Assembly: GCF_000003195.3 (NCBI RefSeq) | Contig: NC_012873.2 | Coordinates: 395,894-459,893, forward strand | Length of the DNA stretch: 64,000 nucleotides | DNA from: Sorghum bicolor | Lineage: Eukaryota; Streptophyta; Magnoliopsida; Poales; Poaceae | Direction: 5' to 3' | Part shown: one piece after another, positions 1 through 11,704 of the stretch | Numbering within the stretch: the first letter of the stretch is position 1 | Layout: each line of letters begins with the position of its first letter | Position numbers and translations under genes: made by a program | Notes under the pieces: model-generated | The model's database searches: none | Told to the model about the DNA's origin: nothing | What the model saw: the letters and a program-made list of their open reading frames with translations, nothing else

Positions 1-70
1 AGTTTTTCAGGGGGCTTGTCTACCTCCCTCCTCCCTAATAATACTATAACCTACCAGGTAGCTAGTAGCT

Positions 71-77
71 TATAAAT
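71..77 (+). promoter_or_regulatory. TATA box of the lactate dehydrogenase gene
   Basis: A TATAAAT heptamer lies 128 bp before the LDH start codon. Transcription would be expected to start about 30 bp downstream, near 100-110, giving a 5' leader of roughly 90 bp. The leader has no upstream ATG that I can see before the start at 199. Position and match are seen; promoter function is inferred. Confidence 0.7.
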
Positions 78-198
78 AGCAGCCCTCCCTTATCATCTCA
101 CCATATACAGCATCGATCACCAAAGGCTCCCTCAAACACTTCCCGCTGCTCCCTCCAACTGCAACTAGACCAGATCGTCAACACGCAAATTTAGCAAG

Positions 199-1272
199 AT
201 GAAGAAGGCCACGTCACTCTCCGAGCTGGGCTTCGACGCCAACGGCGCCTCCGCGGGCTTCTTCCGCTCGGTGTCCGACGACGCCATGGACGACTCCACG
301 CCGACGTCGCACCACCGCCGGAGGCTGACCAAGGTGTCCGTCATCGGCGCGGGCAACGTGGGCATGGCCATCGCGCAGACCATCCTCACCCGTGACCTCG
401 CCGACGAGATCGCGCTGGTGGACGCGCTCCCGGACAAGCTCCGCGGGGAGATGCTGGACCTGCAGCACGCGGCGGCGTTCCTCCCCCGCACGCGCCTCGT
501 CTCCGACACCGACATGTCCGTCACCAGGGGCTCCGACCTCGCCATCGTCACCGCCGGCGCGCGGCAGATCCCGGGGGAGACGAGGCTCAACCTCCTCCAC
601 CGCAACGTGGCGCTGTTCAGGAAGATCGTGCCGGCGCTGGCGGAGCACTCACCGGACGCCATCCTGCTAATCGTCTCCAACCCCGTGGACGTGCTGACCT
701 ACGTGGCCTGGAAGCTGTCGGGTTTCCCCGTGAGCCGCGTGATCGGGTCGGGAACGAACCTGGACTCGTCGAGGTTCCGGTTCCTCCTCGCCGAGCACCT
801 GGACGTGAACGCGCAGGACGTGAACGCGTACATGGTGGGCGAGCACGGCGACAGCTCGGTGGCGGTGTGGTCGACGGTGAGCGTGGCGGGGATGCCGGTG
901 CTCAAGTCGCTGCAGGAGAGCCACAGCAGCTTCGGCGAGGAGGCGCTGGAGGGCATCCGCCGCGCCGTCGTCGACAGCGCCTACGAGGTGATCGGGCTCA
1001 AGGGATACACGTCGTGGGCCATCGGCTACTCCGTCGCCAACCTCGTGTCGTCCCTGCTCCGCGACCAGCGACGCATCCACCCGGTGTCCGTGCTCGCTTC
1101 CGGCTTCCACGGCATCCCCGACGACCACGAGGTGTTCCTCAGCCTCCCCGCCAGGCTCGGACGAGCCGGCGTCCTCGGCGTCGCCGACATGGACCTCACC
1201 GACGAGGAGACCAGGAGGCTACGCCGCTCCGCCAAGACGCTCTGGGAGAACACCCAGCTCCTCGGCCTCTAG
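199..1272 (+). CDS. LDH: L-lactate dehydrogenase (NAD-dependent), intronless
   Basis: Cytosolic enzyme that interconverts pyruvate + NADH and L-lactate + NAD+, used in plants in hypoxic fermentation. The 357-residue product is full length for plant LDH. A short variable N-terminus is followed by the Rossmann motif GAGNVG (residues 50-55) with the NAD-ribose acidic residue D75. The substrate loop ARQIPGETR carries Q123, which marks lactate rather than malate specificity, and catalytic R129. SGTNLDSSR supplies D189/R192 and GEHGDSS supplies the catalytic H216. The start is the first ATG after a TATA box at 71, in good context. The frame is open throughout with no splice junction. As I recall, plant LDH genes usually carry an intron, so this could be intron loss or an old retrocopy with a functional promoter. 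The family call is secure; the intron comparison is from memory. Confidence 0.96.
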   Translation: MKKATSLSELGFDANGASAGFFRSVSDDAMDDSTPTSHHRRRLTKVSVIGAGNVGMAIAQTILTRDLADEIALVDALPDKLRGEMLDLQHAAAFLPRTRLVSDTDMSVTRGSDLAIVTAGARQIPGETRLNLLHRNVALFRKIVPALAEHSPDAILLIVSNPVDVLTYVAWKLSGFPVSRVIGSGTNLDSSRFRFLLAEHLDVNAQDVNAYMVGEHGDSSVAVWSTVSVAGMPVLKSLQESHSSFGEEALEGIRRAVVDSAYEVIGLKGYTSWAIGYSVANLVSSLLRDQRRIHPVSVLASGFHGIPDDHEVFLSLPARLGRAGVLGVADMDLTDEETRRLRRSAKTLWENTQLLGL

Positions 1273-1544
1273 GTCTAGGTTCTCGTCTGTTTCTGTAGCT
1301 GATCATCATATATTTTGGGAGACGAAGGTAAAAGGAAGGAGTACACTCGTACTAGTTGATTATTAATTTTTGTGCTGTAAAATTATGGATGCATGGAGCA
1401 AAGCATTTGGTTCATCGATGATCGTGCGATGTAATCATTTGGTAGCTAGCTCTCAATGCAAGTCTTGACACCATTTGTTGTCTTATGAATCTGTATATGC
1501 ATTGCCTACCTTGTAAACTTGATACAATCATATGGAACAGTTTT

Positions 1545-1550
1545 AATAAA
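1545..1550 (+). terminator. Polyadenylation signal of LDH
   Basis: AATAAA hexamer 272 bp after the LDH stop codon, in a T-rich 3' region just before a TA dinucleotide run. It is the best candidate poly(A) signal. Plant signals are loose, so the actual cleavage site is not fixed by sequence alone. Confidence 0.5.
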
Positions 1551-1567
1551 GTTTGCTGCTACAATGG

Positions 1568-1589
1568 TATATATATATATATATATATA
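1568..1589. repeat. (TA)11 microsatellite
   Basis: Perfect TA dinucleotide run immediately downstream of the LDH 3' end. Likely length-polymorphic. Confidence 0.9.
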
Positions 1590-1590
1590 G

Positions 1591-2013
1591 TTCCTCACTG
1601 ATGTGGTCATGATTTGAATTTTTTGGAACCTCCTGCATTCCGTGTTTTGGTGACTCGATCCTCCATCCAAAAGCTCGGCGCGGTGAAGTTGAATGCTGCA
1701 TGTCTGTCCGCTGTCGTTTCAACGTTCAACCAGTGGGAAAATCCCTAATTTTCTTGTGCTTTTTTATGAAGAGAAAGGAAAAGAAAAAGAAAAATGGACG
1801 GGCCTCTGCAACTCGGCCTAGGCCACTGGCCAGGGCTTTGAGAAGAGCTCAGATATCTGGTCCGGGCTATGCCTGCAGTTGGAGAGGAGAGGAGGCCCGT
1901 ATACGCATGCATGTTGAATTAGGCCTGGACTGAAAAGTGTGTGGGGGGATGGAGGCCCATCCGGCCCGTACATGCAGGCCGGGGCTGAAAAGTTGGAATG
2001 GAGGCCCACCGTC
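1591..2013. other. Spacer with an imperfect short tandem duplication
   Basis: No gene seen. Between about 1876 and 2009 two blocks of roughly 65 bp resemble each other: each runs from a GGAGGCCC word through a 'ggcctggactgaaaagt'-like string to another GGAGGCCC. This is a diverged tandem duplication lying directly against the left end of the inverted-repeat element that starts at 2017. Open frames here are short and not conserved-looking. Confidence 0.5.
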
Positions 2014-2016
2014 TAA

Positions 2017-3427
2017 GGGCATGTACAACGGGTCTTTTGGCCCCGTCTCCGTGATGACATATTTATTTGTGAAAAGAACCCTGCCAATGCCAAGAGACGG
2101 AGCCGTCGTCGTCTCACGAGACGACGAGGAGAGCTCGTGGCCCGAGGTCGAGTCGCCAGCTCCAGCACCGTTGTATGGTCGCCTCGCCGGCCCCTTGGTC
2201 TCGCGGATCCCATGCGCGCACAAGGTTCAGTTTGGGTGCGCCCCAAACTGTCGAGTGGCAAAGCCTCGTCCGCATCTAGGAAGAGCAAGGGTGCCTCACC
2301 GGCGGCGGCGGCGGCGCCTCGTATCCTTCCTCCGCCCAACCGTCGCGAGCTGCACCGTAGGCTCCGCCCTGGCCGCCGCGAGACGTGCGGGCCAGCTCCG
2401 CCGCGCCGTAGGTTGCGCATGGGCGAGCTCTGCCCTGGCCACCATGAGAGCTGTGAGCTGAAGCTTGCTAGTTAATTTTCTGCTGCTTTTTTCATCAATG
2501 GCTGCACAAACAGGACGATGAGGACGAGCCGAAGAGGAGGAGGCGGAGGTGGAGGCGGAGAGCCCGGTCGCCATCGAGCAGCATTTTCAGGTTGGACTCA
2601 GGATACTATTTTTTTTCTGTCCCTTTTTTTTGCGTCAGGATGTCATCTCGAACAAGGATAACTGGATAAGCACATATAGCTCAATATATAGTATGTCGTC
2701 ACTCCAATTATTCCACATAATTATCCACAAAGTAGGATAGTATCCAGGAACTGTGAATCCTCTGAATTTTCAGGTGTCTGTTACCTGAATGTGAACTCAT
2801 ATCTGAATGTTAATGTGCATTCAGTTCAGTATCTGAATATTCAGCTGAACTGGATGTGGATTTCACTCAGATTCTGCAGCCTGTTAATCTTCAACTGGCT
2901 CCAATGTTGCAGTTTTCAAACTTCAGGTTCTGCAGCTTTGTATGATGGACGATGGAGTGGAAGCTCCTAGTAGCTACCTGATCAATTGAAAAAGAACTTG
3001 TACTGTATTTCCTCCTAGCTGTTTGCATTCGATGAGAATCTGATGCTAGTTCGAATGTACATGTACCCTCGTGTTGAATATGTGCTTTCGTGTTGCCTGC
3101 ATGAACATGTTCCTGATCTGAACATGCTGCTTGTATTGTGAGTTCAGTCTTGTTTAAACCACGACAAGAGTTGTGTTTCAGCACTAATTTATGGAAAACT
3201 GAATGACAGTTGAACTAATCTGTTGGTGGAATGATTTTGTTGTGGTTTAAACAAATAGCAACACAACGGTATATAAAATAAATATTTATGAATGATCTTT
3301 GGCTACATGCAAAGCATTAAACAGTTTGCAGACAACCTCATGTCTATGGATTGTATGATCTGTCTCTATACTTGTCTATATATTAGATTCGAGGCTCTTA
3401 AAGGCCGTCTATGGGTTGTACATGCCC
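2017..3427. mobile_element. Non-autonomous PIF/Harbinger-like element, 1.4 kb
   Basis: The ends are inverted copies of GGGCATGTACAAC (2017-2029 and 3415-3427, 13 bp perfect). They are flanked by a TAA duplication at 2014-2016 and 3428-3430, the trinucleotide target site typical of PIF/Harbinger. No transposase is encoded. The left half (about 2100-2460) is GC-rich and CDS-like in composition, with long overlapping open frames on both strands. The right half (2600-3400) is AT-rich. The GC-rich block may be captured host sequence; I do not recognise its protein in any frame. Termini and target duplication are seen; superfamily is inferred. Confidence 0.75.
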
Positions 3428-3430
3428 TAA

Positions 3431-4096
3431 TTGGCTCTGCTTTCTCTTCTTCTTCTTCAACACAGGAGCGTGAACGTGACGGCCTCTCATCTCATGACCG
3501 AACGCTCGGCAATGGCCGCCGGTGGGAAGGTAGACGTGCGCCCCTGTCTGCCACTCTGCTTGGCTAGTCTCACAAACACGTGAGCCGCAGCAGGAATGGG
3601 ACCAGCAAAGCATGCCACTCATCACATGGCTTGCCATCTCGAATCCCGATGTGCAAAAGCATAGCATTGCATAGGGATTCCCCCACATTCTCTGTTCATC
3701 TACTCTCTGCTTTTGGCCTTTGGAGGAGGCAAGTCAAACCAGGCTGCGTGGCCGTGTCGGATCTCTTGTTCGCGGCGCCGTGTCGGATCTCTTTCCGTTC
3801 GTCGTCTTCATCATCATGGGGAGGTCATGGACATGGAGACCACCCATCCCCTTCGTCGCGTTCCCGTTTTACCCCGTCCACTCGTCGTGTGAAAGTGAAA
3901 CGGCCGAGGGGCACAGCAGTCACTTGTCTTCGCTTCTCCCTCCGAGCACTCCTCCTCCTCCTCCTCAATTCCCTGGGAGTCGCCATCATCACTTCTCCCT
4001 TGGATTGGATGGCAATTCGCATCTCCTAGCCGCCGCGCCTCCTCCACTCCTCTTTCAGTCCCAAGTCCCAACTCCCCTACCCCATCCACCGCCACC
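3431..4096. other. Upstream region of the BAG7-like gene
   Basis: Contains CT/TTC-rich tracts (3440-3465, 3940-3970) of the kind common in plant 5' leaders. No clear TATA box was found. Short open frames on both strands here have no recognisable domain. The leader of the BAG7-like mRNA probably lies in the last 100-150 bp before 4097. Confidence 0.5.
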
Positions 4097-6525
4097 ATGA
4101 GCCGCGATCGCTACTTCCACCGCCTCCTCGACGTCGACGACGACCCTTTCTTCCCATCCTTCCCCTTCCCTACCACCTCTTCATGCCCCTACATCTCCGC
4201 CTCCGCACCTCACCACCGCTTCCTCCTCGACGACCAGCCCTTCTACCCCACCTCCTGCCCGCTCGGCTTCACCTCCCCTACCCCCTCCCTCATCGACACC
4301 TTCGACCTCGATCTCCTCCTCCCGCCCCACGCCGCCGTCGCCACGCCCCGTTGCCCGGCCTTCGACTTCGACCCGTTCCTCCTCGACGCGCTCGGCCACC
4401 GCGTGTCCGCCCTCGAACGCGCGCTCGCCCTCACCCCCGCCCCCGCCCCCGCCCCGCCCCGCCGCAAGTACACCTACGCCGCCGAGGCCCACGGCAGGAA
4501 GGTCAAGTGGACCGCCGAGGACCGGCCCTCCGGCGGCAGGAACCTCAAGTGGGAGGCCGAGCTCAGGACGCCCCACCACGACGGATTCGACCGCAAGTGG
4601 AAGTGGGAGTCCAAGGCGTCCGCCGCCGGCGCTGCCACCAAGGTCAAGTGGGAAAAGGAGATCAAGGGCAAGGGCTTCCTCGAGCCTTGGTCCAACTCTT
4701 ACTCCGTCGAGGAGACCTACGGTGACGATGACCATGATGACGACAAGGAGAAGAAGCCTACTGATGTTAATGTTAAGAGGAAAGTCAAGGAGGACAAGCA
4801 GCAGCACAAGAAGGGCAATGTGGAGATCGTCGAGATTGAGGATAACACTGCCGGATGCGTCGCCATCAGAAAGGTCAGATCTTTCTTTCTGCTCTGTTCA
4901 CTATTACTCCATACTGCTTGGTAGGGACATACATAGACAATCATAATTTGGTCAAATGTTGTGCACAAAAGGTTCCAATTCAAATTTTAGGTGCTCAGTT
5001 CCAATCTGCTAGGTTTCGAGCTCGGTTAGATCTGTGGGAAATGTGGCGTGCCATTTCCAATCTTTGTAGCTTCACTTGCTAACCCGCCCGTCCATGGAAA
5101 TCTTGGATTTTGGGTGGTGAGGTGCGGTTAGTTAGTGTTATTGAGGTGGCAATGGCCTTTTGACACCGTCTTCAACATTGCATTCTTTCTTAAGTGCAAG
5201 GCTCATAGTGGGACTGAACTTGTTGGCACCTGTACTGTGTACTGACACCATGCTCTTCTGCCCAGGCTTTTGAAATGAACCACTGCAAGGGCAAGAGGAA
5301 GGAACTTTCCCCACAAGATGCCGCATTGCTCATCCAGATGAACTACAGAGCGCACCTGGCCCATCGCTCCCAGGTGCTCCGTTGCCTTCGCGACCTCGCT
5401 GTTGCAAAAGCCAAGCTCAAGGAGATTAGGTCCTTCTTCTACAACATCTCATACCGCCGCCGCGTTGCACATGACACTGAAGAGCGCCAGAGGTTTGCTG
5501 AGAAGATCATTGTCCTGCTACTGACAGTTGATGCCCTTGAGGTAAATTCTCGATCTGTTCCATGCTACTTCGTGATTCAGCAAATGACAACTGCTGTACT
5601 GTTTATTGTGATTTATGTTTTTTCACACAAGAATCTGTCAGCGCTCAGCACTATGCAATGTTGTTTAGAGTTCTAGAAATTACCTTGTTAGTTGTTACTG
5701 ATGCCATCCCGGACATTAGAGATGTGTTGCTATCTTCAGCAACTGTCCTAGTTTATGCACGATCTGTGCTGGTGGTGAGCGCGGTCACCATGCGCTGGTC
5801 CAAGCAGTTCCTGAGTCGAGCTCATGTTCTCTATCCTCAACAATGTGCTATGACTGTCTTCGTCAGGCATGAATAATTAGTTCCCAGAATTAAATTTGCT
5901 CTCCTTAGTATCCCATGGTGATCTATTTAGGAGGATTGTTGGTAAGAGTTTTAAGTGTTATGGCGTTTAGTTGCGACTGTGTTACCCTTTCTTTTTCACT
6001 GCATCGGTTTGCCTATAATGTCAAGAATTTGTTATTTGACCCACCTCACAATTCCATGCACCTTCAACTAAGCTGTCGATATATGTGGTCGATCGCAATC
6101 TAAGAACACAACTGCAAAGAATCTCCTATTTTTATGGACTGTGTAACTGAAACTACGGCACTCTCTGTGGGCTTGAAACTCTTTAATGATCCCTTGTTGA
6201 ATATCATGTCCCTCTGCTCTGGTGTTGATCCAAATAAATAAATTGCAAAAACAACAATTTGATGAGACAATAACCTTATGGCTCCGTTTCTTTTGTCAAT
6301 GCCTTCTGTTGTACTTAACAGGGACCAGACTACATGGTCCGCAATGCAAAGAGATCCATGCTTGAGGAACTTGAGGGGATGCTGGAGATCGTGGACCCTC
6401 AGCCACCAGGGAAGCCGAGGACGCTTAGCCGCAGGAAGTTTGATCTCCCAGAAGGCGGAGCCATCCCAAAGGAGATGAGGGATGGTGTTAAGAATGTTGT
6501 CAGAATTGTGGAGGAAGGCAAGTGA
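4097..6525 (+). CDS. BAG7: BAG family molecular chaperone regulator, BAG7-like
   Basis: Exons 4097-4873, 5266-5541 and 6322-6525 join in phase 0 at GT-AG junctions to give 418 residues. BAG proteins bind the Hsp70 ATPase domain as nucleotide-exchange co-chaperones. The plant BAG5-7 group adds an IQ motif that binds calmodulin; Arabidopsis BAG7 works in the ER unfolded-protein and heat response. Seen here: an acidic/aromatic N-terminus without an obvious signal peptide and a Pro-Ala stretch (113-122). A basic Lys-Trp-rich repeat region follows (135-190), then an acidic/Lys linker. Exon 2 encodes the IQ motif AALLIQMNYRAHLAHR (278-293), directly followed by the BAG helices (about 297-373, reaching into exon 3). 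The start is the first ATG of the long open exon, in the good context CCACCATGA. The BAG7 subtype rests on IQ-plus-BAG order and length. Confidence 0.92.
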
Positions 6526-6787
6526 GGTGCATCAGTAATGACATGCTTGTAGTTGTAAGTCATGCGGACTAGAGTTTGTGCTGCTGCTGAGGATTCCCCT
6601 GTTCAGATGTTTGCTAGCTGAACTTTGTGATGTTGTATTCCTAGAATGTTGTTCCTCGTAATGTCGTCATAGCAGTATGATCCATGTTATGTTTGGACTA
6701 GGTATTTTTCTTGTTCCCAGATGCCCCAGACGTGTGTGTTTGTAAACTCATTCATCACCCTTCATCCATCATGGGTGGTGAAACTTT

Positions 6788-6793
6788 AATAAA
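6788..6793 (+). terminator. Polyadenylation signal of the BAG7-like gene
   Basis: AATAAA 263 bp downstream of the stop codon. It is the strongest near-upstream element in the 3' flank, though earlier T/G-rich sites cannot be excluded. Confidence 0.5.
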
Positions 6794-8299
6794 TTAGTAT
6801 CTGTTGATCAATGTGGTATGGTGCCTGTGAGCTGCTGCTTTTGCTAATATTTGGGTGTCCCATATCTTAATTCTGGCATCATTGGATTTGGACGAAGTAT
6901 TTTCTGTACTAAACAGTTTTTTTTTTCAGCAATGCTGTACTAAAAACAGATGCAATGAAGTCTTAAAAAGAACATGTCAATCTGCGTGTGGGCTGGGTTT
7001 ATGAGGCCGCCGCCGTTGTTTAATCGGCTGATAGCCCCATTGGGCCTGGCCCAGTGTCATTAGTAAATTGGGGCTGGTGGAAGCCGAAAAGAGTTGGGCC
7101 TATTCTACTTGCTCTTCAAAATAAAAAGTGACTAATCTAATTCAGGTAGGTAGGTTCTCTTTGCCTCTGGGTTTGAGGGGACAAAAATGTAAATCCATGG
7201 TTATATATGTGCATGTGCATATACAAAACTTGGTTAAATCCCAACAGAGGGCTTGTTTTCTGGTGAGTGAAGTGAGTTAGTTTCCTACGCCTCAAGATCT
7301 AAAATGCAGAAATGGTGCTTCCAATTACAGACCTGCAGAAATGGCTTGGTTGAAAGAACATGCATGTATGTTTGTGGACAGAAAGAACTGTCGAGATCCG
7401 GCACCTGTGCACAGGCCACAGGTGCTGTGACTCACAGACAGGGATGCAATGTTTTATTTCATCCACCAGCTAGTTTTTTGTATTTGTATTTGGCTCTCTT
7501 GTGATGCTCATTGCCTGCTCTGGCTCCATTCATGTGCCGTGTTGTGTTGATTGATGCTATACATACAGAGCACAGTGTAGAGAGCCTAGCTGGTGCTGTT
7601 GTTTTCTTGTGCAAATGATTGCCTGAATAAAATATAGTAATAATGTTGGGTTTGCACTCAAGATCGGTAGCAGGAAGGAATGCTAGTTTAAGCAAGTGAA
7701 TTATTGGCGGGGGCAAGGGCCAGAGGGTCAATCAATCCCATTATTTGAGACGGCTCATCCGAGAATTATTGCCGGTTAGGTGCTTAAACAAATGTAATTA
7801 TTGGAGATCACAGTCATGGCTCCCCTGACCTGACCTGACTCCTGAACATTGATGAGAGAACAATACAATGACACGTAAGCAATGCAAGGTGTCAAAGAGA
7901 AGGGAAATCCAGTCATCAGTGATCTAATGACACGTACCTACGACGCATCTGAACATGTAACTCTGAAAAGCAGGGTCGTTGAACTGAAGTGTATGAGCTG
8001 GCAGGTCATGTCGGGCAATGGTGCATTGCCAAGCAGGCAAGGCAAGGGCAATACTCCTATATGGCGAGAAGGAACACGAGGAATCGGATTGGATTCTGTT
8101 CTGCCTGCAACTGCAATTTTTCTTCTTCGGTTCCTAACTGGAGGAGGGGACCGGCACCATGTAATCCTCCTCCTACACTACACCAAATTATTGGAGGGGC
8201 CCGGATCGGACGCATTGTCTCGTCTGTCGCTTTTGCCATTGCTGACATGGCAACAATAATGCATTGTCATGCGCCCATGCCGAGTTGGAGGTGAGAGAG

Positions 8300-8321
8300 C
8301 TCTCTCTCTCTCTCTCTCTCC
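8300..8321. repeat. (CT)n microsatellite
   Basis: Perfect CT dinucleotide run of about 11 units in the spacer. Confidence 0.9.
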
Positions 8322-8509
8322 ATCGCTGGCCATGGCCTCAAGTGAAGATGAGTTGTCCAGCGCATGTGGGTCACTGCTTCTGTCAGTCAGTGCTTCATCA
8401 GTGTTCTGCTCCTTCCTTGAACTAATCAGCACTACTTTTTAAACGTGAAATAGTGTTTTTCTCACACGTTAATGTCTGGTTAATCGGTCAATGTCAAAGA
8501 GTCTAGCTT

Positions 8510-8587
8510 AGCATGTGAAATGTATGTGTCTGAATCAGAATCAGGGATAGCATGTGAAATGTATGTGTCTGAATCAGAATCAGGGAT
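8510..8587. repeat. 39-bp tandem direct duplication
   Basis: Two adjacent identical copies of a 39-bp unit (8510-8548 and 8549-8587) beginning AGCATGTGAAATG. Perfect identity implies a recent duplication by slippage or unequal exchange. No gene overlaps it. Confidence 0.9.
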
Positions 8588-9113
8588 GCATGGTTACTTG
8601 TTCCACCAGACCACCAGCTCGTCCGAAAATAGAGAGAAATAAAAATAGATAAAAGATGTAGTAGGTTAGTAGATACTAGAGGGAGGCTATTTTTTTCAAG
8701 GCCATGCTGCAGTGGTCGATCCATATCCATCACAGTCACAGGAAAGGTATAGCCGGCCTGAATTTTTCTGTTTGTTTGCATTGTGACAGTTAATTTAATA
8801 TATAATATATCCTCAAGTGTGAGGCTGAAAATTAAAACTCGGATTACCAGTATTGTTATTATATTCAGCTGAAATCATGATCCACGTGGAGTCTGCAGAC
8901 GCCAAGAGCTAGTCGAACCATGCTTCTTCGATGCACCAACACCACAAGACGAATGAAAAAGCGGTCAAAAGGACGAAGATGACAAGCCAACAAGCAGGAG
9001 TTGGCATTATTGTTATGATCCACGTGGCGTGGATTGCGAAATCGCCACTCGCCAGCATAATTGGAGGAGGAGACGCTGATCGCCCGATGTTGACGTCATT
9101 ATTCGTATTCGTT

Positions 9114-9134
9114 CTAGATAGATAGATAGATAGA
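9114..9134. repeat. (TAGA)n microsatellite
   Basis: About five tetranucleotide units, 110 bp before a MITE. Confidence 0.8.
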
Positions 9135-9245
9135 TGCATGTATGGGTGGACCGCAATGTTACTATTGTTGTCTGTTCATCTAACTAGCTATATTTTCTGC
9201 CATAGAAATTCTAGTGCAAGTAGCTGGACAATAATAAAACACTAG

Positions 9246-9489
9246 AGCCATGTTTAGTTCCGAAAAGTGAAAACTTTTCGGTACTGTAGCACTTTCGTTT
9301 GTTTGTGACAAATATTATCCAATCATAGACTAACTAGGATCAAAAGATTCGTTTCGTGATTTACAGCTAAACTGTGTAATTAGTTTTTGTTTTCGTCTAT
9401 ATTTAATGTTTCATGCATGTACCACAAGATTCGATGTGACGGGAAATCTTGAAAAAAATTTTGGTTTTCAGAGTGAACTAAACAAGGCC
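9246..9489. mobile_element. Tourist-like MITE, family A, copy 1
   Basis: A 244-bp element with inverted ends: AGCCATGTTTAGTTC on the left, complementary to GAACTAAACAAGGCC on the right. A TAG duplication flanks it (9243-9245 and 9490-9492). The interior words 'actgtagcactttcgttt' and 'caaatattatccaatcata' recur in all family-A copies in this window. It has no coding capacity. Confidence 0.88.
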
Positions 9490-9492
9490 TAG

Positions 9493-11704
9493 TTTTTTTA
9501 AATTTTTTGTTATACTTATTATTATCAGTGTTGTGACTAAAAACGAGCTGAACGAAGTTTGTCTTCACCGGCCGATTCCTAAGAATTGCGTACTTGATGA
9601 TCATCATAATATTAATTGATAAGCTGACCCATATAAATTGCTGTTATCACGTACGGTACTTCCGACTAAATAAAGAACACTTTACGTAAAGGGCAGTGAT
9701 CATTCACTCAAAATCTTTATTTTTTACACCTCCGGCCTATATATGTTTTTCAACGCGTGCCGCCGTCCCCCTGCACCTAATGAAGGAAAAAAAATATAAT
9801 AAATGTACTATAGGAAGTGGCACGTCAGCGGTTGAAAAAATGCACACAGCAGGTAGAACTAGCATGTGATGGAATAATGGAATGGGGAAGTGACACTGCA
9901 AGCAAGCGTTTGTGACCACAGTTGCTGCATTATTGTCAGCGTCAGCATCATGAATACAGTACGATAATATTGCCATCAATGACCTGGAGTCGAGTGGCTT
10001 TAATATTGCAGACGTGTCTTTAATTTGCCGGAGTAGCAACACAGAAACGTGGGATTGGAGATGAAGAGGCCCGATGTGCACTGACGTGGCAGCCACCGGC
10101 CGGACACTTGGAAAGAGGGGCAAGGGCAACCACCAGTTGGCCCATGTCCAAGACCGTATGCATCACTACAGCAAGTGCCCACGTCACAGAAATTAGGAGG
10201 AGGTGGGCGGTGCAGCCGACGCTGAGGTTGCCACGGATAGGACAATGGAGGGGGGCAAATGTTGGCTGGATAGCTAGTGGCAAAGGTCACAACAAGGTTG
10301 TGGCAAAGCCGTGACTGTGTAGGAGACAGTGCAATTTGGGTTTAGGGTTTTGGATTTTAAAGAGTCGTTGAGGCCTTCATGGGCGGTGGCCTTGGAAAGG
10401 CAGAGGGTTGACGAGTGGTGCGGACGCCGCCGTGCGGGCGGTGCATGACAGCCAAATAGGTGATGCTGGTGACGAGGGTGAGGAGTCGCTAGCAAGGTAA
10501 CCAATTAGCGTAAGGGAGCTCAATAGGGGTCGATGGTGGGAGAAGATGTGGTCGTGGAGGCGGAGATTGGTGTGGGGAGAGATGAGGAAGACGATTGGTT
10601 TAAAGTTGTGCGTTGATAATCCCCCTATGCATGTGCTAGTGAAGATAGGGCAAGTATGACTGTCACCAGACTAGGTGATGCTTCATCTATCAATATAGTG
10701 TCCACACTTTTGTAGATTTTGGTACTTATCAAAGGCCAAAAGCACTAATTGCATGCAACTTATCTTTCTCAATCAGTTCCAATCCAAAAACGATGAGATA
10801 GCTCTATGCTTACCAAGTCATAAAAACTTTTACGAGTTATACAACTGATAGTAACTTTTAAGATGCATACAATGGGTTTTTAGGAATGAAATGATGTCTT
10901 TGATCACTAATTGTGATTCTGAAGGACAATTAAATTGGACATGTACTTCGGTATATTGACACCAAAGTGAGTAATGTAAATACTGGTGTGTGTGTGTGTG
11001 TGTTTTAAAAAAAAATCTAAGATAGTTTAGCTTGAGATAAAACTAGAATGTTTTTTTTTTAACTAAGCGTTGGTATACTAGTTGTGCGCCTCTTATGTCT
11101 TATGGAGCTATAAGAGCACTCACAATGCAGAAACCACGTAGAAAATCTTGCACTGGGAATGATGATTTATTGGTATGTTGTCCTATGCTATAGAAATTGT
11201 TAATAGTTTCATGTATTGGGAGTGACCTAATTGGATCACAAGATGTAATCTCAACAGTAGTATATATAGTAGCCCATCGACACATGTTTTTTTTTCGAGA
11301 TCGTGTGCTTTAGCACGTTTTTCATTAATCAGAATAAAGGACTTTGCTACATTTAGTGTGAAGTTATGGTAATTCAAAGATTAACGAAACCCTACACCAC
11401 ACTCGCACGTGGTTATAATTACATGAAAACTATTGAGCGAGAGAGGTGCTGGTGGCGAGAGATTAATTGGCCTCCTCGTCTAGCCCGATCATATCCAAGT
11501 TCATAGTGATCGAGTCAAACTGTCCAGCCAAAAGAAGCTGCAACGCCTCATAGGCGGAGTCTGACAGCGGTGCCCTGAAGGTAGTCTTGTAATGTGTGAG
11601 TCGATATTGGTTGATGATGCCACTATTCCTATTCATAATTTCTGTATGAGGACACACTGAGCCTGTTTAGTCTTCCTTACTCGGCTTGACAGCAATGCGC
11701 TCAT
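9493..11704. other. Gene-free spacer with decayed repeats
   Basis: No gene is supported. About 10080-10620 is GC-richer and carries long but unconserved open frames; it reads like decayed mobile DNA. A 33-bp segment at 10083-10115 recurs with two mismatches at 18245-18277. A (TG)n run lies at about 10986-11003. About 11286-11400 has a T-rich tract and a fragment resembling a retroelement 3' end, unclassified. Confidence 0.5.

Larger units (their letters stand above)
6794..9242. other. Gene-free spacer
   Basis: No gene is supported. It holds a (CT)n microsatellite at 8300-8321, a 39-bp tandem duplication at 8510-8587 and a (TAGA)n tract at about 9114-9134. Short open frames at 7304-7504 and 7882-8294 show no domain, no codon bias and no splice context. 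Confidence 0.6.

Noticed and set aside
2013..2475. Long overlapping open frames on both strands inside the 1.4-kb element
   Set aside because: They come from GC-rich sequence, have no recognisable domain or conserved start, and one begins outside the element boundary.
3580..4100. Open frames upstream of the BAG7-like gene
   Set aside because: Ser/Arg/Pro-biased translations in several frames of a CT-rich leader region; no domain and no splice support.
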